Source: Artemisia argyi
Taxonomy: Eukaryota > Streptophyta > Magnoliopsida > Asterales > Asteraceae
DNA length: 64,000 nucleotides
Assembly (NCBI GenBank): GCA_030686995.1
Contig: CM060680.1
Coordinates: forward strand, 78,606,616-78,670,615
Direction: 5' to 3'
The position numbers and the translations under genes were made by a program. A model generated the notes under the pieces. The model was not told where the DNA came from. It saw only the letters and a program-made list of their open reading frames with translations, and made no database searches. Shown here in pieces: positions 1-11,490 of the stretch (positions are counted from its first letter, which is position 1; each line of letters starts with the position of its first letter).

Positions 1-38
1 GATTCTAACTTCTTCCACTTCTATTGTAATTGATTCTA

Positions 39-2762
39 ATGGCATCTCTCGATGACGATTTCTTTGAACAAAGGGCCTTTCAGAGCAAAATTGAAAAAAT
101 TGTGGCCTTGTCAAATATGTCGAGATGTCGTGTTGATTATGATGGACCATAGATTCATATTCCCTCTTCGGTGAGGGAAATGGAACAAGAAACCGAGGTG
201 ACAAAGGACCATGTACTTCCCTCTGACGATGGAAGTGCTAAATACGTCCAACCTAAGGTTTTCCAAAAATCTAAGCTCACAATTGCTCCTAAACCGTCAA
301 GAATTGATCCTAACCTTTCACGGTTTACGGTTAAAAGTTTGTCAAGCAAACGTATTGAGCGTAGGGCAGTGACTGAAAAGAACGACTTGCCCAATCCTCA
401 CGTCTATCAAGAACAAAAACTCGAGACCATAAGGGAAGTGGTGGAAATTCCTAGCTCTAAGAGCACACCACTTGTCCCACCTCTGGATTTTATCCCTTGT
501 GTTGGTTGTGGTGAGCCACTTTTTGGTTTACCATGTCGTTGGTGTACATGTGTACAATGTGGTAATGATATTCGAGACGGAAGTTGTTTGTTTTGTGGTT
601 CGAGGAATTCATTTGCTTATGATCCTAATCAGAACTCATTCTACGACTCTCCAAAATTTTCAAACTACCCATCACATTCATACGAGCAAGAATCATATTA
701 TCCAAATCACAATGATGCTTCGTATCATAATACACCAAACTTTTCGTATGAATATTGTGGAGGTCCTCACCAAGGTTTTGATTGTCAAAATAGTCAAAAT
801 TTTGGTTATGACCAATATCCATACAATTCACCAAACCAGACTCAACAGTTTAACTGTTGTGAGTACTGTGGTGGCCCACACTACAGTTCTGATTTTCAAT
901 CGGGCAACACGCTTGTCTATGAGCAGTTTCCTGATAACAATTATGACTCTAGCACATACGACTCACAGCCACAACAGTCTTACTGTTGTTAATACTGTGG
1001 AGGTCCTCACTTTAGCTCGGATTGTCAAACAGGGAATCCATTTCCTTGCAACAATTACGACTATTCATTTCAAGACCAACCTCCACAGTACCAATTGACC
1101 CAAACAACTCCTCAATTCCCGCAAGACCTTTGTCATGAGGTTCTTGAAGCATTTAAAAAATTTAAGGAGGGGTTGGCTACTACATCGTTTCAAGATTCTC
1201 GTGAGAAATCAATGGCAGAATTACTTGCTGAAGAACGAGATGCTAGAAACGAATTGAGCATGGAAGAATTACTTGCTGAGCAAAGAGCGGCTAAAATACG
1301 TGCCAATCTTCGCTATGCTGCTCTATATGATGACGATGATGACAGTGATGATGATGAAGATAACGTTGTTATTATTCAAAAAGATTCATCAGATTCATCT
1401 GTTGTGATTCCTTCCATGGAGAATCAGGGAGAAAATAATATGACGAAGTCACTAGCCGTTGATCAAATGGAACTTGAAAATTCCATAACTGCTAGTACTT
1501 CTAAACTCCCTCAGTCTATTGATATCACACCCGAAGTTCACACTCACTCTCTGAACACGGGGGATGAGCATCTTAGCACTGTTCCCGAAATGGAATCGGA
1601 CGAATTCATAAAGTCTATTGCTAAGAACCTTGTCCCAATCCCAAGAGAGTCACAGGGGACTTTTGATCATGTGTGTGACCTACCTTCTCACCCTGAAAAT
1701 CCAAAAGATCATTTTGAGACTTTCTCCGATTTTAATGATGATTGTACATCTTATGGAGAAGTTGAGTATGAGGAGGCACCATTGCCTCATTCGGATGTTG
1801 ACCCTCTTATTGAGGAATTCACAAATGAACTTACTCACATCAATCCACTTCCATTAGGAAGTGATGATGGTCTCCTTGATTTTGAAGCCGATATGGGAGA
1901 AACTGAAAATCTTTTAAACTCTAATCCCAACATCGAGCTTAGTACTTCACATGCTGATGAAAATTCTTTATCTTCTGGAGACATCAATCATGTGGAAGGA
2001 TTACCTTCTGAGCTAGTTAGCTTAGAAGAAGTGAATGATGAGACTGACACTGAAATCAAGGATGAAGCACTTCGTGCAACATTATTGAATGTCAGTCTCC
2101 TCATTGCAAAAATCGAGGCTTTCAAAGAGAAACCTATTTCATCTCCTATCCCCATTAAGGATAGTGACATTTTCTCCGATGATCCTATTCCGGAGTTTGA
2201 AGCCTTTACTTTTGATCATATGGGAGAGAAGATTAGTGGCAGTACCACTTCTCATTCTCAAATTTCTCTCCCCGAATATGATTCATTCACCTTTGAGGAG
2301 TTCTCCGGTGAACTCACTCATATCATGACTCCTCCGGAGTATGATAGCCCGGGAGGAGATGCACTCAATCATGAGAATTTGCAAATTCCCACCCACCCTC
2401 CCGGGATGTTTACGAGCTTAACCCTTGAAATCCAAATTCAGGCTAATGAGCCTGATCTCGAGGAAGAAGATCAAATCATGATTTTCATCATGGTTTTCTT
2501 CCTTTTCTTCACCTACAGGGTGACTTCTCTTGTTCTTCACTCCTTCGGGAATGAAGACATTATCTTTGACCCCGGCATCACCGCTTATAGTTTATACTAT
2601 TTAAAGCCAGGGTCTTTATATCTCATCGGTGTAAAACTTTCACGTGCTTCAAATGTTTGTCCAAACATCTTGAATGAAAGTCCGATTGAGATTATCTTTT
2701 CCACATCATGCTTCCCCAAGGACAAAGGAATTCGGGGTCGAGTCAAGCTATCGACTCAGTAA
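39..2762 (+). pseudogene. Broken Cys-rich reading frame of gypsy family A element
   Basis: One frame of about 908 codons runs from ATG at 39 to TAA at 2760-2762, broken only by in-frame TAG at 150 and TAA at 990. It encodes a zinc-ribbon-like Cys cluster (around 490-600), then three zinc-knuckle-like repeats of the form C-x2-C-GGPH-x4-C (around 750, 860 and 990). After these come an acidic low-complexity region with a run of Asp near 1330-1360, a long acidic tail, and a hydrophobic stretch (FIMVFFLFF, about 2481-2520) that could span a membrane. No protease, reverse transcriptase or integrase is visible. It lies just upstream of a polypurine tract and LTR, so it is either an extra frame downstream of pol or a gag-like frame of a non-autonomous element; the window starts too late to decide. 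The layout resembles Anthemideae repeat proteins I recall. Function unknown. Confidence 0.7.
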
Positions 2763-3526
2763 ACAAAAACAGTAGCATGTTTATAGGGTTTTCACCCTAA
2801 GTGTGGGGGAGTCACCCATGCTATGATTACAAAAGTGAAAAACAAAATGGTGTTTTCCACGCTTAGCTTGTAATGTTGCCCTTTTACGTTCAAAATGTCG
2901 GCATAATAGCCGGGACTTCGAATATTGAGGACAATATTCATCCTAAGTGTGTGTGTGGGGGGGGGGGGGGGGTATTTCGCTATTCTAGCGAATTTTATCA
3001 CATTTTACTATCTAGTACCCCCGTTTTTGACCAAAATTTCAAATTTTAAAAAAAAAATTCACTAAAGTTCAAAATTTTTTGTGGTTATCAGTCCACCTTG
3101 TCTAATCGACAAAAGGATTGGCTAATCCAGGAGCAAACGGCTCTTGGTAAAGATATCTCAAATCCGTTGATGGCTTGCAATTTGCCCAAAATTGTATGGT
3201 AAATCAACTCGCCATATCCCATAAAGCGAATGAGTTGGCTAGCCCGCAAGATTATGGCTTGTGGTAAAGGCAGTGGAAAATCCATAATTGGTAATCAGCT
3301 CACCAAGATGTTGACTATTCCATCAAGAGTTGGCTAGTCCAGAAGCAAACGGCTTTTGGTAAAGACTAATCAAATCCGTTGACAGCTGGTGGTTTGCTCA
3401 AAATCACACGGTTATCAGGTGTACCACAGTTCTTACATCTGGCTACTCCAGAAGTGATGGCTTTTGGTAAAGAGTTTCAAATCCATTAAATTTTCTCAAA
3501 AGATTGCTAGGGACTAGCAATAGTTT
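2763..3526 (+). repeat. 3' noncoding region of gypsy A with tandem units
   Basis: Noncoding stretch between the broken frame and the LTR. It holds purine-rich boxes AAGTGTGGGGGA (2799-2810) and a GT/G16 version (about 2947-2972). Four diverged tandem units start near 3117, 3232, 3327 and 3435. Each begins like TTGGCTAGTCCAGAAG and continues with a GGCTTTTGGTAAAG-like core, spaced about 95-115 bp apart. Confidence 0.7.
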
Positions 3527-3537
3527 AGTGTGGGGGA
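3527..3537 (+). promoter_or_regulatory. Polypurine tract of gypsy A
   Basis: AGTGTGGGGGA sits one base before the TGATGAGTG start of the LTR, where the plus-strand primer of an LTR retrotransposon is expected. Similar boxes occur upstream at 2799 and about 2945. Confidence 0.75.
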
Positions 3538-3538
3538 T

Positions 3539-6500
3539 TGATGAGTGTGTAAATACTCATCATTTTTACCGTATCTGAACTGCCAAAACATCCAAAAACA
3601 CTCAAATATGCATCAAAACACTGAAAATATCCCAGGATTGTGTTTTATATGTTTTAGATGCAAAATGTTTAAAAACAAATGAAAAACGAACAAAGTTTGC
3701 ACAATTGGCAGTTTCAGTCCCTCTAGTTTTAAAAATTGACAAAACTAGTCCCTAAAGGTTTAAAACAAAAGAAAAGTCAACCCAAGGCATTGAAAAGTCA
3801 AATGTTATCAAAAACGATCCTTGGGTGGAAAGTTTGAGAAAATTACATGTTTGGTCCCTGTACTTTGCAATTTGGCAAAAATGGTCCCTGGGAGTTTTAA
3901 AAATGGAAAATGTCAAAAATCACCCGTGTACTATTCACCAATGACAAGTTTGGTCCTTATATTATATTTGGAAAAATTGCCACTTCAGTCCCTAAGTTTT
4001 GGATTAATTGCAAATTGGTCCTTGTGTTTTACAAATTACAAACCAAACGTACCCCTATTTGTATTACTCCCTAAATCCAATCCACAAACACAAACCCCCA
4101 AGCCCAAAATAAAACCTGATCCAACACCACCTTATACCTCCCACTCCAGCCCACTACAACCCTGGCCCAACATCTTCACCAGCCCACTCCACACCATAAT
4201 ACTTCCCCCGTTTTATATAATAAAAACCCTAGGTCAAACCCCCAATTTGACCACCCTCTCCACATCACCTCCCCACCATCTGCTACCCTCCAAACACCAA
4301 CCCCATCATAACCCCTACTCCCTCACCCTATGCTACACTCAAACTCACTTCTACACACCAAACAACAACTAAACTCCAAACTACATCCCTGGCATCAATT
4401 ATCAAAGAGAAAGAGCCAAAAAACGTTTTGGCGCCAAATTCTTTAAATGGCCGAGATTAATTTCTATCATCCAATGGTCAAGATAGTTGCTGGGAAAGGA
4501 CAAAGGAGCCCTTAGAAACCCTAATTTCTGGGTATATAAAGAAAAGGATGCTGTGAAGAGCAGAGTAGTAGTTAATGTAGTTTTAATAGTGTAATTTTAA
4601 ATTCTCCATGTAATTCACATTTCAGCTGTTGTTTTTAGTTTAAGAAATTTGTTTCCAGTATTCTCATTGTAATCTAAGTAAGTTTTAATATAAAATTCAA
4701 ATTTTCTTGGCAAATTCAGTTTGTGCTCAATTGGAGTAAAAATCTAAATTGGCTTTAATCTTGTTGAAAGTGGTAATTTACTGTCATAAAAGCTTATCTA
4801 AGCTCATTATCAAGGATCATAAGCTCTTTTTAGTATAGAACTCAGCTCAATCTAAATTACTTAAAAATATTAGAAAATATTTGTAAAATGAAAAATCATT
4901 GAAGAAGGTGGCATGAGCATTGGAACAAAGTTGAACTTGGATATTCCTGGTTTAGTAGCCTCAGGGGAGGTGTAAGATTGGTTATTGGTCCTTTGGTTGG
5001 TGCTTTGTGCTTGGAATTCATTAGTAAGTAGTAGTTATATTTTTACAAATTCACTGTAGCTTAGCTTGTTGTCAACTTAATTTTTGCTTATTTCAGTTGT
5101 TTTAGGTTTATTAGTGATTACATGTTTCATTTATGCTTATTTGGTAGTTAGTATACTCTTTGTTTAATAGTTACTTAATTAACTGTGAATTTTTGCTTAT
5201 TAGTGATTTTAGTCATTTGCTTATTTAAATTGCTTAAGTTGAGTTTAAACATGCCTATTTAATGATTTTTAGTCTTAATTAACTTCTGTGTCCTCAAAAT
5301 ATGGCTTAAAACAGTCCTTGGTATTGAAAACTAAAAACAATTTCAACATTAGGGGGTGTTTGGAACTGCCCATTCAACCTTGTTCTTTTGAGTTTCATTG
5401 AATAAAACCTGTGTAGACAAGTTTAGTAGACTCAAACTAGTTTAACCTAACTATTGCCTTGGTAATTTTCAAACAAAAAGTCAAAATCCTTCCTAACTCT
5501 CCATGACAGTTGACTGTTAGGATTAGAGGGACTCAAAAGCTTCAATTTGACTTAGAACTTGCTTAGGTTGTTTAAATTAGCTTCTATTAGGTTAAACATA
5601 GCTTTAGTAATCTGTTAGTGGTAATCAAATCTCAAATAAGTCAACCTTAAGTTTGTAACAAAAAGTCAAAAATTTCTTAGTTTTCTGATTTTCCATTTTT
5701 AGTTAGAATTCTCATGATCTCTACAATCAGTGTTAGTTTATGAGCTATTGGGTTCTTAAAACTCTGGAAGCTCAGCTTTTCAATGCTTATTTTAGTTTAT
5801 TTTTATAAATTTTTTACACTGCTTATTTGTTACCTTAACTTGGCCTGTTTGATGGAAATCTCCCCTGCACCAGGGGATCCTTCTCACTAGCACTTTTCAC
5901 CAGCTTGTAGAGAACTTATCTGGGTGGCTTAAGCAGAGTGCTTGGGCTTTTTGGATAGCCCTTCCACAATTTTCAAAGGTTCACAGCTTATTGCAAACTT
6001 CTAGGCTTATTTGATAAGCCTGTTTGTGACTTGTAACTGGTCCCATTCCACCTTCTTGGCTGAGCACTCAGTATGCACGCTTTTTACAAGCCCACCAATA
6101 GCTTAATTGTGGACTCCAAGGCCTAAGACTTGGCTTATTGGGAAGCTTCTCATGTCATCTTATTGTATCAACCCCCTCCTTGGACCCTGTAATACCCAGG
6201 TGGACCCCACAGTAGGCTGCAAGTCCCCATTAGACCTGTTTGGTTCTCAGTCTTTTTGCCCTTTGCTTATTTGCTTTTAACAGCTTATTCCTTGGGCTTC
6301 TTTGGTTCCTTATTGATCATTCCTTGTGTCTTTCACCTGATGTGGCTTATTTATCCTTGTGGGGCAGTAATTTAGCTTATTAAGCAACTTTTTCACTAAA
6401 CAAAGTCCTAGTAAGCTTTAAATACTAAATCTGTTAAGGTTTTAGCTTTTCATAGTGCTTATTCTTGTGAACCAATCAAAGTGTTTTTATTAAAGTTGTT

Positions 6501-7371
6501 TATTTCCTGTACTTAAATAGTTTTGCATAAAGAAAATCAAGAAAAAACCAAAAATACAACAAGTGATAGCTTCTATTTAAGATTTTTAGCTTATTTATAG
6601 CTTATTACAAAAGCCAATCTCATTTTTATAATTTTCCAAGGTTCCTGTAGCTATAAAATAATTTCTGTAATTTTTTCATATTTTTCTCTTTTCATTTAGT
6701 ATTTTTAATAATTAATATTGGTTTTTATTAATTAATAATTAGTTAATAATTAATAATAATTATTTAAAAAGTCTAAAAAATAAATTTTCTGTTTTAAAAT
6801 TAGTTTTATAATATTTTAGATTTTTCTAAATTTAATTTTCATTTTTCTAGTTAATTTTCATAATTAATTAAAAATTAGTGTAATTTAGTAATTAAAAAGT
6901 AATTAGGAAATTGGTAATTAATTAATAGTAATTAATTAAATAGTGTAAAAATTAATTTTAATTTTCTAAAAGTTTTCTTTTATCATTAGGATTGTAAAAA
7001 TGTAATTTTCATATCCGTAGGTATTTTATTTAACAAAACTCGCGTTTTATTTCGTACGCTAACGTAAATTTAAATCAAACGAACGCGTTTTTAGACTTAG
7101 CTCACGTTTTTAGTATATCTCATCAGTAATTGTTTGTATAGTGTTTCTAAGTTATTTTCATTCCCTATATCCTAGTGTAATCATTCAAAACCTTCATTAC
7201 CCCTTTCCTGTCCAAATTCACCCGATCACAAACCCGTTTTGATTACCATCACACCTCGTCGGGACATAACGACCTGGTGATACCCTTTATTACCCGGAAG
7301 CATTGGTCTAGGCTCTTTGACTTTGTTGACCATTCTTTGGTCAATATAAGTTGACGGTTTAGCATCAATCA
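3539..7371 (+). mobile_element. 3' LTR of gypsy family A (3.83 kb)
   Basis: Begins TGATGAGTG and ends AGCATCAATCA (TG...CA). The limits are set by alignment with the inverted solo LTR at 31347-35139, which matches from the first to the last bases. The first ~500 bp is rich in degenerate short repeats around TTGGTCCCT/GGGACC. A TATA box lies at 4533, so U3 is about 1 kb. The rest is AT-rich, untranslated and rich in GCTTAT. The five bases after it are ACATC; the matching duplication would lie before the window. The very long LTR suggests a Tat/Ogre- or Athila-like gypsy, but no pol is present to place the lineage. Confidence 0.85.
4533..4540 (+). promoter_or_regulatory. TATA box of gypsy A LTR
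   Basis: TATATAAA in GGGTATATAAAGAAAAGG, about 1 kb into the LTR. The inverted copy keeps a weaker version (ATATAAAT near 34015). Transcription would start about 30 bp downstream. Confidence 0.6.
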
Positions 7372-7743
7372 ACATCCATTTGCATTTGGGGCTGCCATTT
7401 TTAAGTGTGGTTGTTTTCAAAGGGATTTCTGTGTTGGTGTGTCATCTAGGGTATACAAACGAGGTTATAAATAGGCTGACGAGTTGTTGAACGTTTACCA
7501 AGAAGATAGGCGGGAAAAAGGGGGGGAAGGGACCAAATGCGCCATTAAAAAAATGTGAAATGACGAAAAACCCAGTTGACTGGTCAACTAACGTTGCAAA
7601 GCAACGTCCGTCAGCCAACAGTGGGTTCCAGGGACCAACCACGCCAAAAATAAGGAGTTCAAGGACGAAAATGAAAAAAAAATAGTTTAAGGACGATTCG
7701 CGCGAAACTTGACAAGTTTAGGGACCAACGATGAAATTTTGTT
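7372..7743. other. Unassigned noncoding flank
   Basis: No gene seen. It contains GGGACCAA-type motifs like those in LTRs and a short hairpin, ACGTTGC-AAA-GCAACGT, near 7591-7607. Probably old repeat sequence into which gypsy A inserted. Confidence 0.4.
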
Positions 7744-7807
7744 TAATAATAATAATAACAATAATAATAATAATAAATTAATATTATTAATTCAATATTT
7801 ATATAAT

Positions 7808-7841
<34 letters not shown>

Positions 7842-7929
7842 TTTTAATAATAATAATAATAATAATAATAGTAATAATAATTTTAATAATTAATAATAAT
7901 ATAAAAATAATTAAAAATTAATATTATTT

Positions 7930-7978
<49 letters not shown>

Positions 7979-8006
7979 GAAAATAATAAAAAATCATTAT
8001 TATTAT

Positions 8007-8044
<38 letters not shown>

Positions 8045-8116
8045 TATTATTATTATTATTATTATTATTTAATATTTATATAATAATAATAATAATTATA
8101 ATAATTATTATTATTG

Positions 8117-8153
<37 letters not shown>

Positions 8154-8213
8154 AACAATAATAATAATTTTAATAATTAATAATAATAAATTATTATTAT
8201 TTAATATTTATAT

Positions 8214-8282
<69 letters not shown>

Positions 8283-8292
8283 GTAATAATAG
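7744..8292. repeat. Long TAA/TTA trinucleotide tract
   Basis: About 550 bp of almost pure AAT/TTA trinucleotides with occasional C or G. Blocks of TAA are followed by blocks of TTA (switch near 8040), giving perfect fold-back arms. Any reading frame here is only the repeat translated. Confidence 0.95.
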
Positions 8293-8556
8293 ATACTGAC
8301 GTTTTAAAATATAAAAATTTTCTGAATTACAACGTAATTCAGAACTTTCCATCCAACTTCCTATGTAATCTAGATTCCATCATTTGGTGTAATTGTAATT
8401 GGTGAATTACAATTACAACGCAAACCAAACAGTCACCGTGATGTAATCTGAATTACAATTCCTTCCAGTCTGCCAACCAAACACGATTGGAATGTAATTC
8501 AGATTACAATTACAACAAATTACAATGAATTACAGCGAACCAAACGCCCCCTAAGT
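8293..8556. repeat. Fold-back, MITE-like sequence
   Basis: Several inverted copies of GTAATTCAGATTACA-like sequence, including the palindrome CTGAATTAC-AAC-GTAATTCAG near 8314, ending in GAACCAAACGCCCCCTAAG. The CCAAACGCCCC ending is typical of short terminal-inverted-repeat elements. I could not find a matching left end or target duplication. Confidence 0.35.
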
Positions 8557-9376
8557 AATGGTTTTGGTGTAATGAATCATTTCTTGTAATGAATTATTAC
8601 ATTATATAAATATGAACAAAGAACATTTTCTCATTCCATCGTAATAATCCTTTTCATTCCCCCTTTAATTACGACATATCAAACGCTAGCTAAATGTATG
8701 ATTTTTATTAGAGGGGTATATGGGATTGAAGGATATTAATTTCAATTGTTGTTTGGTATAAAAATTATGTACATCATTATCACACTGGATCCATTTAACT
8801 ACTCATGTAAGAAAAAAAATGTGATAAATATACAAAGAAGTGGGGCCCACTGAAATGAGAATCAAAAAGCCACCTCACCTCACTACTATGGTTTTATGAG
8901 TGTGCTAACATTGTTTGATTGCTATATATTCAAACAAACAATTAAAATCACTATGAAAATCATTGTTTGATTTACATTGACGTATACCAAACGCACCCTA
9001 AGTTGTTATAAAGAGTACTACTATTGATATCCTCTTGTTCCACCAAAAAGTACCTAAAAGTCTAAATATTCCCTTTTGACTTCCCTATTAACAGTAAAAC
9101 ACAGTTTTTTATGGAGCATCAGTTTCTGTTCCATTTTTTTTTGTCAATTTAATTCTTTTCACTTGTTAAACTTTATATTTTATTTTTTGTACTTTCAATT
9201 TTGTAGTTTAATTATAAAAAATAAATAAAAAAAATGAAAAACAAAGAGGGCACAAATGGTGTTTTACGGGGGTCTTTATAACCTATCTCAAGTTATATAC
9301 CCCTTGACCCAACATGTTTTGTACTTTCAACAAACCACCACCTTTTTCGGTCAAATCTGTTTACAGTATATAACAT

Positions 9377-9417
<41 letters not shown>

Positions 9418-10071
9418 CAGGTTTTATTCCGTATTTTTTGTCAGTTTTATAGTTTTTTTTTTAATATGAAAAAAATTATAAAAAATAATTAAAAGAATTG
9501 AAGAGCGTCACTTGTAAAAAAGGAGAGATATTTATAACCTATCCCATATGTAAATATGTAAAATTAGGAACTTTGATTAGACGTGAATTTTATTTCCATG
9601 CATTATTTTAGACGTTCTACCTCATAAATGAGTTAATGACATCCAAAAATAAACCAAACATTCCTTATTGTAAACGTAAATATGAAATTATACATTGACA
9701 AATATAAAAGGCATTTAAACGGAGTTTTTAATTTTAGAATCCAGGATGTTAATTAGGAACTTTTAAACGGGGTTTGTTTTTGTTTACGTATATTATGTAA
9801 ATCGGTTTAGAGATTTGATGGAAATGGTTTTGTCGTTTGGTTTCATGCGTAGAACGGTAAGGACCTAATGAGATTGATAAAGATCAAGAAGCTCGGGTAA
9901 CACTTAAACGAATACCATACTTTACTTCTGTGAGACAATATTTGCTCAAGTGTGTGAAAATTTATGAGGTTGTGTGTGTTTCATTCTATTTATAGAGAGG
10001 CGATTAGGGCTTAGAGATAAACCCTTGGGGATGATCAACGGTTGTAAGAAATCCATGTGTTGATCATCTAA
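8557..10071. other. Noncoding, old repeat fragments
   Basis: No gene seen. Contains motifs like TTTGGTATAA (8752) and ATACCAAACGCACCC (8987-9001) that suggest another decayed MITE. A pure T39 run lies at 9379-9417. A TATTTATAGAGAGG motif near 9995 could be a promoter relic. Confidence 0.3.
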
Positions 10072-10076
10072 AGAAC

Positions 10077-11490
10077 TGATGAGGCGAAAAGTGTTACACT
10101 TTTAGGGGGTCATTTAAGCCTTAAGTTGTGATTATTTGATCAAATATTGCCTCAAATCGTTTCTTTTGTTATTTTAGGTACTTTGGAGAATAAATCTGGA
10201 GAATAAAACGGCAAAGTCTCCAAAATCAAGCTGGAAATAGTACCTGACGGAGTCACGCTTTGGAGGTGACGGCGTCACGTATTGGCAAAGAGGTGGATAA
10301 AAAGTTACATGAGACGCGCCAGAATGTTTTTGGGAGTTAAAGAGTGACGGCGTCACGCTTTGGGAGGCCAAGGCCGTCAAGAGCAATTTTACACGTGATG
10401 GCCAAGTGATGATTTATACATGACAACGTCAGATCTGAATCTAGGCAATCCGAGGGAAGCATTGGCGGCAAGTTGACGGTGTCAGGATTATAACGTGACG
10501 CCGTCAGACGTGTATTCTCTATATACAGTTTTCTAATTTTCATTCATTAGAGAGAGAACTTTTGGAGGAACTTTTACCACAAACCCTAGGTCAAATTTTC
10601 ATCATATTGTAGGGGTTTCAAACCGTTCTTTCATCCATGTTTCAATAAAGATAAGTCTTCCAATAATCATTCAATATATCTATGTGTTGTTTGATTCTAT
10701 CTTATGCTTGTCTTTACTTTAACATGCTAGGCTAAGTTTGTTTGTGTTTGCTTAGATGTAATGAAACATAGCTATTGATTGTTGGTTGATTATTTGTTAT
10801 TAATTATATTGGATGAATGATATCGATGTTAGGCTTAAGAAAAATGGCAGACTTTCAATTGGTAACGTGCTTGAATGTCTTAAGAAACATGAATCGGATG
10901 TGTACTACGATTTTAATGGTTTTATTTAATGCATGAGTGACTACTAAGGAGGCCATGTTAGGAGCTAGTTGTCGGCTCGGCATAGGAATAGGTAGAAACT
11001 TGTAGAGTTGGGGAAGATCGTAAACGGCCCCACGAATGGTATTAAGGAATATAACCCGTCATCCACGCAATTGTAACAAACTATTCAACTAATGAAAGAT
11101 AGCTAGGGAGTAATGAAATCTAAGTAAACACGTTTCTCTCATTATTGTTTTTCTCACATTTATCTTCTTGTTATTTTATTTTTATTGCATTTGTAGTTCA
11201 TTGGGTTAGTTGACTAGCAACTAATTCCGCCCACTCTTCCAAATACCCGAGATTTTTACTTGTTTTCCATAAAATATAAAAAATACAAAAAGAATCATCC
11301 CTCACCTCTAGACCTAGTTTAATTAAGTTTTGATACTAACGACACTATTCCCCGAGAGAACGATCAATCCCCCGGTATTTGCCACTACACTATACTACAT
11401 CGGTCAGGTACATTGCCTAATGGGGATTGCAAGCTTCTCAAGATCCCTTGAGAAGTAAAATCTTTTGCAAGGTTGCAAAACCACGCATCA
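10077..11490 (+). mobile_element. Solo LTR of gypsy family B
   Basis: Begins TGATGAGGCGAAAAGTG and ends CCACGCATCA. It is flanked by a perfect 5 bp duplication AGAAC at 10072-10076 and 11491-11495. It is homologous, in opposite orientation, to both LTRs of the family B element at 35907-42497. With no internal sequence between the duplications, it is a solo LTR left by LTR-LTR recombination. A weak TATA motif (CTATATACAG) lies near 10517. Length 1414 bp against 1435-1443 for the paired copies. Confidence 0.92.
10245..10506 (+). promoter_or_regulatory. Cluster of TGACnnnGTCA dyads in family B LTR
   Basis: Six inverted-repeat sites of the form TGAC-nnn-GTCA lie at 10245, 10267, 10345, 10421, 10474 and 10496, just upstream of the likely TATA. 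Most contain TGACG, the core bound by plant TGA-type bZIP factors. The minus-strand copies carry mutated versions. That they are protein-binding sites is inference. Confidence 0.5.

Noticed and set aside
472..1098. 208-codon frame overlapping the Cys-rich frame
   Set aside because: Shadow in another frame of the Cys-rich coding sequence, which has recognisable motifs.
3115..3520. Possible CRISPR-like spaced repeats
   Set aside because: The units are diverged tandem repeats in a retrotransposon 3' region of a plant genome, with no uniform repeats or spacers.
3821..4372. 183-codon frame in the gypsy A LTR
   Set aside because: Lies wholly inside LTR U3 made of short repeats; the inverted LTR copy does not preserve it.
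7709..7921. Asn/Ile-rich frame
   Set aside because: Translation of the TAA/TTA tract.
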